From NCBI RefSeq assembly GCF_029589495.1, contig NZ_JAAIVF010000004.1, forward strand, positions 62,001-126,000: 64,000 bases of DNA, read 5' to 3'. The position numbers were made by a program, and so were the translations under genes. Of this stretch, positions 55,926 to 64,000 are shown one piece after another. This DNA comes from Speluncibacter jeojiensis. Its GTDB lineage: Bacteria > Actinomycetota > Actinomycetes > Mycobacteriales > Mycobacteriaceae. A model generated the notes under the pieces. It saw only the letters and a program-made list of their open reading frames with translations, was not told where the DNA came from and searched no databases. Position 1 is the stretch's first letter. Every line of letters starts with the position of its first letter.

Positions 55926-57482
55926 TCAGGGGAACATCCGAACCGCGTAGGGGTCGATCCCGGACCATCGCACCGGTGACACCTTGACGACCTCACCCGA
56001 TTCGGGCGCCTCGAGCATCTGCCCGTCGCCGAGGTACAGCGTGACGTGCTCGCTGCCGTTCGTCCCCCAGAACAGCATGTCGCCGCGCTTCATCTGTTTG
56101 ACGGGCACCTGTTTGCCGGCGGTGTACTGGTAGCCGGAGTAGTGCGGCAGCGACACGCCTGCCCCGGCGAACGCATAGACCATCAGGCCCGAGCAGTCGA
56201 AGCCGATGTTCTTGTAGTCGCCGTAGCTGTCGGCCACGCCGCCGTCGCGGATGCCGAGCGTCGGCCCCTTCGCGTTGCCACCGCCCCACGAGTACCGCAC
56301 CCCGAGTTGGGACAGTCCCCGGTCGATCACGATCTCGATCGCCTGCGCGCTGGTCAGGTTCGACGTGGCCGACGCGTCGCCCGAACCGTCGTCGCTCGTG
56401 TCCCCGGAACCGTCGTCACCCGAACTGTTCTCGCCCGAATTGTCGTCGGTGCCCGAGGTATCGGTCGAGGTGCCGTCGAGATCGGTGTGGCTGCCCTGGT
56501 CCTTGGCGATCTGCGCGGCGCGCGCGGCCGCCGCCGAATCCGCGGCTGCCCGCGCGGCGGCGGCGATCGCCGCCTGTTTCGCCGCGGCCGCGGCCGCCGC
56601 TGCCGCCGCCTCCTCGGCTTGGCGCTGCTGGTCCCACTGTTCGTACACCTGGCGCTGGTCCTGCAGACCCGTCACATTCTGACGCGCGGTGTCGAGCGCT
56701 TGCTGCGCATCGTTGCGCTGCGTCTCGATCTGCGCCTTCTGCGCCGCCTGCGCCTGTTGCGCACCGACCGCGGTGGAGATCGCGCCCTGCGCCGCCGATT
56801 CCTTCTGCTGGGCCGTCTGCGCCGCGGTTTCGGCCGCGATCTTCGCCGCCCGGGATGCGGACTCCTTGTTCGCCTCCTCGATCTGGGCGCGCTCGAGTCC
56901 CTCCATGGCAGCCTCGTGTGCCTTGGTGATCACCTGGAGGAACTGGGCCCGGCTGAGGATCTCGTCCGGCCCGTCCGCGCCGAGGAAGGCGGTGAGCGAG
57001 CCGACCGTGCTGCCCTGCTGGTAGCCGGCCGAGGCGAACTCGTCGAACTGCTTCTGCGCCTGGGCGATCGCCGCGGTCGCATCGGCGACCCGCTGGCGCG
57101 CGGAGAGCACCGCATCGGCGGCGCGGTCGGCGAAGGACCGCGCGTTCTGCAGGTCGACGAGGGCCTTGTTCGCGGCCTCCCGCTTGAGCTGCACCTGGCC
57201 GATCAGGTTCTGCAGTTCCTGATTCGCCGAGGCGACCTGATTGATGAGGGTGCCGACCTGTCCGACGCGCTGGTTCACCTGATCGTTCGCCTGCTGCAGT
57301 TGGGCGTCGCTGGGATTGGGCGGGGGCGGGGGCACCGCCAGGGCGTTGCCCGGCAACGCCACGATCAGCAGTCCGGCGATCACCGCACCGAGCAGCATGC
57401 GCACTGGGCGGACACCAGGCCGAGGAGTACCGGGACGGAGCACCCCGGCACCGCGCGCTCTGCGATGTCGCTTCCGGCTCAC
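55926..57482 (-). CDS. ripA: RipA-like NlpC/P60 peptidoglycan endopeptidase
   Basis: A secreted 518-residue cell-wall hydrolase that cleaves the D-Glu/meso-DAP bond for daughter-cell separation. Signal segment at residues ~29-50; a long coiled coil (~60-300) very rich in Ala/Gln that in RipA acts as inhibitory and protein-binding region; a Ser/Asp/Gly linker (~315-370); catalytic NlpC/P60 domain at the C-terminus. Cys430, His479 and Glu491 have the same spacing (49 and 12) as the RipA triad Cys383-His432-Glu444. GTG start with AAGGGAGA upstream. There is no ripB next to it. Confidence 0.94.
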   Translation of the reverse strand: MSRKRHRRARGAGVLRPGTPRPGVRPVRMLLGAVIAGLLIVALPGNALAVPPPPPNPSDAQLQQANDQVNQRVGQVGTLINQVASANQELQNLIGQVQLKREAANKALVDLQNARSFADRAADAVLSARQRVADATAAIAQAQKQFDEFASAGYQQGSTVGSLTAFLGADGPDEILSRAQFLQVITKAHEAAMEGLERAQIEEANKESASRAAKIAAETAAQTAQQKESAAQGAISTAVGAQQAQAAQKAQIETQRNDAQQALDTARQNVTGLQDQRQVYEQWDQQRQAEEAAAAAAAAAAKQAAIAAAARAAADSAAAARAAQIAKDQGSHTDLDGTSTDTSGTDDNSGENSSGDDGSGDTSDDGSGDASATSNLTSAQAIEIVIDRGLSQLGVRYSWGGGNAKGPTLGIRDGGVADSYGDYKNIGFDCSGLMVYAFAGAGVSLPHYSGYQYTAGKQVPVKQMKRGDMLFWGTNGSEHVTLYLGDGQMLEAPESGEVVKVSPVRWSGIDPYAVRMFP

Positions 57483-57675
57483 AACGTCTCCCTTGTCTGA
57501 CCACAACTCGCGCAGCGGCACTCGGCAAACCGTGAATTTCGTTGTCAACGCAACACGCCGATTACTTTCTCACTTGCGTCACATGAGTGCCATAAGCACC
57601 GTACGACAAATCTTTCCTCATCGTGAACTTCAGTCACAAACAACATCAATGTAATACGCGAGCCTCTGTTGGCAA
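57483..57675 (-). promoter_or_regulatory. ripA promoter and long 5' leader
   Basis: TTGCCA (57675-57670), 16-bp spacer, TACATT (57653-57648); start near 57641, giving a leader of about 159 nt. AGCCTCT-N7-AGAGGCT (57661-57681) is a perfect inverted repeat across the -35. GTCACA occurs at 57578 and 57633 on the plus strand. No ydaO-type riboswitch core seen. Confidence 0.5.
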
Positions 57676-57713
57676 GAGGCTTCCGCGTCGAGCAGATCGA
57701 CCGTCCATCGATC

Positions 57714-57746
57714 AAAAAAGCTCCGCCCGGATGTCCGGACGGAGCT
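57714..57746 (-). terminator. Intrinsic terminator of the DUF6676 gene
   Basis: On the minus strand GCTCCG-TCCGGACATCCGGG-CGGAGC followed by six T. The classic stem-loop plus T-run ends the upstream transcript before the ripA promoter. Confidence 0.85.
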
Positions 57747-57752
57747 CGAGGG

Positions 57753-57789
57753 TCGAATCCTGCTAGATCGAATACTGCTGGATCGAAAC
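57753..57789. repeat. 15-bp tandem repeat, 2.5 copies
   Basis: TCGAATCCTGCTAGA (57753-57767), TCGAATACTGCTGGA (57768-57782), then TCGAAAC. It lies between the DUF6676 stop and its terminator. Confidence 0.7.
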
Positions 57790-57796
57790 GGCGGGG

Positions 57797-58423
57797 CTAG
57801 CGCGCTATCGGTTCGCCGTCCGACGGCAGCGTCGCCGGCTCCATCTCGGCGACATCCGGCCCGGCCTGTTCCGGACCTGCCGGCTCGGTCTCCGTGCGGT
57901 CGGTGGTCTTCGCTGCGACCCCTGCATCGTCGACAGGGGCGGCGAGCCGGTGCCGGCGGACGTTCAGCCAGGTGCCCACCGCGATCGCCAACGCCACCAC
58001 GACCAGCAGGGCGACGGTGAATCCCGTCCACGGCAGCGGGGGTTTGCCGAGCTTGTCGACGAAGATCTCCGCGCTCGTCACGGGACTGCCCGTGTGGGTG
58101 AGGTGCTGCGCGGACTCGAGCTGGAACCGGTCGATCGAGTCGCTGTAGGTGCCGGACAGGTGCGGGCTCATCACCAGCACGGTGCCGCCCTCCTGCTTAC
58201 CCACCGTCGTCGCGAGGTCGCGCAGCTGCTCCTCGGCCGCCGGGTCCCGCTCGAGCACGACGATCCGCAGGTTGATGCCTTCGCCCGCGGCCTTCTGCAC
58301 CATCTGCTGCAGCCCGGGGGCGTCCGCCGCCGGCGCGTAGACGTGGCTCGTGCCGGCAGCGGCGAGGATCGCGTCCACGTCCACCCCCGAGGGCAGCGAG
58401 GCCGGCATCAACACAGGGGTCAC
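57797..58423 (-). CDS. DUF6676 membrane protein (Rv1476-like)
   Basis: A 208-residue single-pass protein. The outer domain resembles TPM-type folds: PSGVDVDAILAAAGTSHVYAPAADAPGLQQMVQKAA, then INLRIVVLERDP and VLVMSPHLSGTYSD. A transmembrane segment (~residues 140-162: WTGFTVALLVVVALAIAVGTW) and an acidic Glu/Pro tail follow. Start uncertain: GTG 58423 has GAAGGA 11 bases upstream and agrees with Rv1476; the frame is open to GTG 58483. A T-run terminator lies 51 bp past the stop, separating it from ripA. Confidence 0.82.
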   Translation of the reverse strand: MTPVLMPASLPSGVDVDAILAAAGTSHVYAPAADAPGLQQMVQKAAGEGINLRIVVLERDPAAEEQLRDLATTVGKQEGGTVLVMSPHLSGTYSDSIDRFQLESAQHLTHTGSPVTSAEIFVDKLGKPPLPWTGFTVALLVVVALAIAVGTWLNVRRHRLAAPVDDAGVAAKTTDRTETEPAGPEQAGPDVAEMEPATLPSDGEPIAR

Positions 58424-61579
<3,156 letters not shown>

Positions 61580-61607
61580 CCCTGATCTGACACACGCTGT
61601 GCACCGG

Positions 61608-61643
61608 CGGCGGGCCCGGGACGAGTTCGTCTCGGGCCCGCCG
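61608..61643 (+). terminator. Intercistronic hairpin between acnA and acnR
   Basis: CGGCGGGCCCG (61608-61618) pairs with CGGGCCCGCCG (61633-61643); the loop extends the stem through GACGA/TCGTC. Without a T-run it may be a partial terminator or mRNA stabiliser that lowers acnR expression. Confidence 0.6.
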
Positions 61644-61667
61644 TCGTTCACCGAAAGGAACCTCGCG

Positions 61668-62234
61668 GTGCCCAAGGTCAGTGAAGATCACCTCGCGGCG
61701 CGTCGCAGTCAGATCCTCGACGGCGCCCGCCGCTGCTTCGCGGAATTCGGCTACGAGGGCGCCACCGTGCGCCGGTTGGAGGAGGCCACCGGGCTGTCCC
61801 GGGGCGCGATCTTCCACCACTTCAAGGACAAGGACGGGCTGTTCCTGGCCTTGGCGCACGAGGACGCCCAGCGGATGGCCGACGTCGCCGCCGAGCAGGG
61901 CCTGGTGCAGGTGATGCGCGACATGATCGCCCAGCCCGAGCAGTTCGACTGGCTGGCGACGCGGGTCGAGATCACCCGGCGGCTGCGGACCGACGCCGAG
62001 TTCGCCCGGGCCTGGTCCCAGCGCGGGGCCGAGCTGACCGAGGCGACGGCGAGCCGCCTCGAGCAGCAAAAATCGGCGGGCAGGCTCCGCGACGACGTCC
62101 CGGACAAGGTGCTGCTCGAGTATCTGGACCTGGTGCTCGACGGGCTCATCAGCCGCCTGGCGTCAGGACAGGACACCGACCGGCTCGGTCAGGTGCTCGA
62201 TCTGGTGGAGGAGTCGGTGCGGAAGGTCAAGTAG
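61668..62234 (+). CDS. acnR: TetR-family repressor AcnR
   Basis: A 188-residue TetR regulator (Rv1474c-like). HTH at residues ~10-55: RSQILDGARRCFAEFGYEGATVRRLEEATGLSRGAIFHHFKDKDGLFLAL. The C-terminal ligand domain contains EQFDWLATRVEITRRLRTD. Its Corynebacterium glutamicum counterpart AcnR, also directly downstream of acn, represses aconitase and binds citrate and metal. The GTG start has AAAGGAA 8 bases before it. A large hairpin stands between acnA and this gene. Confidence 0.92.
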   Translation: MPKVSEDHLAARRSQILDGARRCFAEFGYEGATVRRLEEATGLSRGAIFHHFKDKDGLFLALAHEDAQRMADVAAEQGLVQVMRDMIAQPEQFDWLATRVEITRRLRTDAEFARAWSQRGAELTEATASRLEQQKSAGRLRDDVPDKVLLEYLDLVLDGLISRLASGQDTDRLGQVLDLVEESVRKVK

Positions 62235-62252
62235 CGGGCCGGTTCGACCCGG

Positions 62253-62465
62253 TCATGTCTTGGCCTTGCGGCGGTTCGCCCCGCCGCGTCCACGCAGGTG
62301 CGCGTCGGACTCGACCAGCACCTTGTGCACGAACCCGTAGGACCGTCCGGTCGACTCGGCGAGCGAACGGATGCTGGCACCGCCCTCGTACTGGGCCTTG
62401 AGATCGGATTTCACCTTGTCGCGCGTCTCTCCTGTGATCCGCGCGCCCTTCGTCATTCCGGCCAT
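62253..62465 (-). CDS. Small actinobacterial helix-turn-helix protein
   Basis: A 70-residue basic protein: ARITGETRDKVKSDLKAQYEGGASIRSLAESTGRSYGFVHKVLVESDAHLRGRGG. This is a homeodomain-like HTH (resolvase/transposase-type recognition helix RSYGFVHKVL) that I know as a widely conserved stand-alone actinobacterial protein of unknown role. The tail is GANRRKAKT. GGAGG precedes the ATG; ATG 62456 is an alternative. It is convergent with acnR (18-bp gap). Confidence 0.85.
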   Translation of the reverse strand: MAGMTKGARITGETRDKVKSDLKAQYEGGASIRSLAESTGRSYGFVHKVLVESDAHLRGRGGANRRKAKT

Positions 62466-62575
62466 CGGTACCTCCACTCCGCTGGGGTAGGTCACAAACC
62501 AACCAACCGCCGATGTGGGAAACGCCTCATGACCAGGCTAGGCAATCCTGCAGTACCGGGCAACAGAAACGATCA

Positions 62576-62603
62576 GGTCCGGCGCGTGACTCCGCGCCGG
62601 ACC
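62576..62603 (-). terminator. Terminator of the ABC-F gene
   Basis: GGTCCGGCGCG (62576-62586), loop TGACTC, CGCGCCGGACC (62593-62603): an 11-bp perfect stem 8 bp past the stop. Confidence 0.75.
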
Positions 62604-62610
62604 GTGCCGC

Positions 62611-64000
62611 CTATGCCAGCGTGATCAGGTCCAGGTACTCCTGCGACCAGTGATCCTCCGTGCCGTCCGGCAGCAGGATGACCCGCTCCGGGCTCAGCGC
62701 CTCGGCCGCGCCCGGATCGTGGGTGACCAGTACGACCGCGCCCGCGTAGCTGCGTAGCGCGTCGAGCACCTGCTCGCGCGAGACCGGATCGAGGTTGTTG
62801 GTCGGTTCGTCGAGCAGCAGCACGTTCGCCGCCGACGACACCAGACCGGCCAGCGCCAAGCGGGTCTTCTCGCCGCCGGACAGTGTCCCGGCCGGCTGGT
62901 CGAGTTGCGGACCGGTGAACATGAACGCGCCGAGCAGCCCGCGCAGGTCCTGCTCGCCCGCGTCGGGTGCGGCGTGCCGGATGTTCTCCCACACGCTCGC
63001 GTCGTCGTCGAGGGTGTCGTGCTCCTGCGCGAAGTAGCCGATCTTGAGTCCGTGACCCGGCACGAGTTCGCCGAGGTCCGGCTTCTCCGCCCCCGCGAGC
63101 AGCTTGAGCAGGGTCGTCTTGCCGGCGCCGTTGAGGCCGAGGATCACGACACGGCTGCCGCGATCGATGGCCAGGTCGACGCCGGTGAAGATCTCCAGCG
63201 AGCCGTACACCTTCGTCAGTTCCTTGCCCATGAGCGGGGTCTTGCCGCACGCCGCGGGCTCGGGGAAGCGGATGTGCGCGACCCGGTCGGCAACCCGCAC
63301 CTCGTCGAGCTCGGCCATCAGCTTGTCGGCCCGCTTGGCCATGTTCTGCGCGGCGGTCGCCTTGGTCGCCTTGGCCCCCAGCTTCGCCGCCTGAGCACGC
63401 AGCGCGCCCGCCTTCTTCTCGGCATTGGCGCGCTCACGGCGACGACGCTGCTCGTCGGTCGCGCGGGCGTCCAGATACTTCTTCCAGCCCATGTTGTACA
63501 GGTCGGCCTCGCCGCGCACTGCGTCGAGGAACCACACCTTGTTGACCACGTCGGCGAGCAGGTCGACGTCGTGGCTGATCACGATCAGGCCGCCGTCGTG
63601 GCCCTGCAGGAAGCCGCGCAGCCAGGTGATGGAGTCCGCGTCGAGGTGGTTCGTCGGCTCGTCGAGCAGCAGCGTGGTGTTCGACTTGCCGCCCGAGCCG
63701 TCGGATGCGGCGAACAGGATCCGCGCCAGCTCCACGCGGCGGCGTTGTCCACCGGACAGCGTGCGCAACTGCTGCTCGAGCACCCGGTCCGGCAGGCCCA
63801 GGCTGTGGCAGATCCGCGCCGCCTCGGACTCCGCGACGTACCCACCGAGCGAGGAGAACCGCTCCTCGAGGTTGCCGAACCTGCGCACCGCCTTGTCACG
63901 CTCGGCATCGTCGACGGCCTCGGCCATGATGGCCTGCTGCTTCTCCATGCCGCGGATGATCTCGTCGAGACCGCGCGCCGAGAGGACCCGATCCTTCGCG
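62611..64000 (-). CDS. ABC-F family ATP-binding protein (cut by right window edge)
   Basis: Soluble duplicated ABC ATPase acting on the ribosome (Rv1473-like). The visible part covers the end of domain 1 (signature LSGGQRRRVELARILF, Walker B LLLDEPTNHLD, H-loop IVISHDVDLL). Next is a Lys/Arg/Ala-rich linker (KKYLDARATDEQRRRRERANAEKKAGALRAQAAKL) and a complete domain 2 (Walker A GLNGAGKTT, signature LSGGEKTRLALAGL, Walker B LLLDEPTNNLD, VTHDPG). The frame continues past 63948 to base 64000 (KDRVLSARGLDEIIRG before the Met), so the N-terminal Walker A is outside the window. No membrane segment. Confidence 0.93.
   Translation of the reverse strand, partial: AKDRVLSARGLDEIIRGMEKQQAIMAEAVDDAERDKAVRRFGNLEERFSSLGGYVAESEAARICHSLGLPDRVLEQQLRTLSGGQRRRVELARILFAASDGSGGKSNTTLLLDEPTNHLDADSITWLRGFLQGHDGGLIVISHDVDLLADVVNKVWFLDAVRGEADLYNMGWKKYLDARATDEQRRRRERANAEKKAGALRAQAAKLGAKATKATAAQNMAKRADKLMAELDEVRVADRVAHIRFPEPAACGKTPLMGKELTKVYGSLEIFTGVDLAIDRGSRVVILGLNGAGKTTLLKLLAGAEKPDLGELVPGHGLKIGYFAQEHDTLDDDASVWENIRHAAPDAGEQDLRGLLGAFMFTGPQLDQPAGTLSGGEKTRLALAGLVSSAANVLLLDEPTNNLDPVSREQVLDALRSYAGAVVLVTHDPGAAEALSPERVILLPDGTEDHWSQEYLDLITLA

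Noticed and set aside
57483-57641. c-di-AMP (ydaO) riboswitch before ripA
   Set aside because: Such switches precede NlpC/P60 genes in some actinobacteria, but I could not find the conserved core sequences in the leader.

Overview
The window is about 70% G+C and dense with GTG starts, 4-bp start/stop overlaps and leaderless-type promoters. It encodes mycothiol ligase (mshC), an InhA-type enoyl reductase with its FabG/MabA partner, a RipA-type NlpC/P60 hydrolase with MoxR, an actinobacterial ferrochelatase, and mutAB-meaB. This points to a mycolic-acid-containing actinobacterium (Mycobacteriales), more likely on the Gordonia/Tsukamurella/Rhodococcus side than Mycobacterium or Corynebacterium: no PPE genes are present, and there are polyhydroxyalkanoate (PHA) genes. 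Genus is inference.

Two blocks follow M. tuberculosis gene order as I recall it. Bases 1-22,800 match the Rv2121c-Rv2141c region: hisG (cut by the left edge), hisE, metH, PAC2 protein, mshC, SCO1664-type and DUF3090 proteins, histidine phosphatase, lppL-like lipoprotein, pyrD, PEBP and M20 peptidase. Inserted in it are a DUF3311/sodium:solute symporter pair, a HAD phosphatase, an AbiEi-like regulator, an aldo/keto-reductase-fold protein and a heterodimeric ABC exporter. Bases 33,100-64,000 match Rv1496-Rv1473 in inverted order: meaB, mutB, mutA, TVP38 protein, SPFH and NfeD, DUF3097, ferrochelatase, inhA, fabG, VWA, DUF58, moxR, ripA, DUF6676 protein, acnA, its TetR regulator, and an ABC-F protein cut by the right edge.

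Bases 22,900-33,100 between the blocks are accessory: tRNA-Leu(GAG), a divergent two-component system, a XRE-cupin/methyltransferase/thioredoxin-reductase-like module, an iron-box-controlled bfd-bfr pair, and a run of small metabolic genes (CoA transferase, OsmC, nucleoside hydrolase, AhpD-like). A second insertion (39,240-46,320) holds a SatD-like HTH protein with a broken partner gene, a PHA locus (MaoC, PhaC, phasin, alpha/beta hydrolase, XRE regulator) and a trimethylamine monooxygenase.

Regulatory sequence is unusually readable. At ten genes a TANNNT -10 box ends exactly 7 nt before the start codon, implying leaderless mRNAs; three divergent pairs have this on both sides. Perfect palindromes sit in the promoters of the mshC operon, the AbiEi-like gene and the phasin gene, and a DtxR/IdeR-type box overlaps the bfd promoter. 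Strong hairpin terminators separate convergent units. No insertion sequence, phage or CRISPR array was seen.
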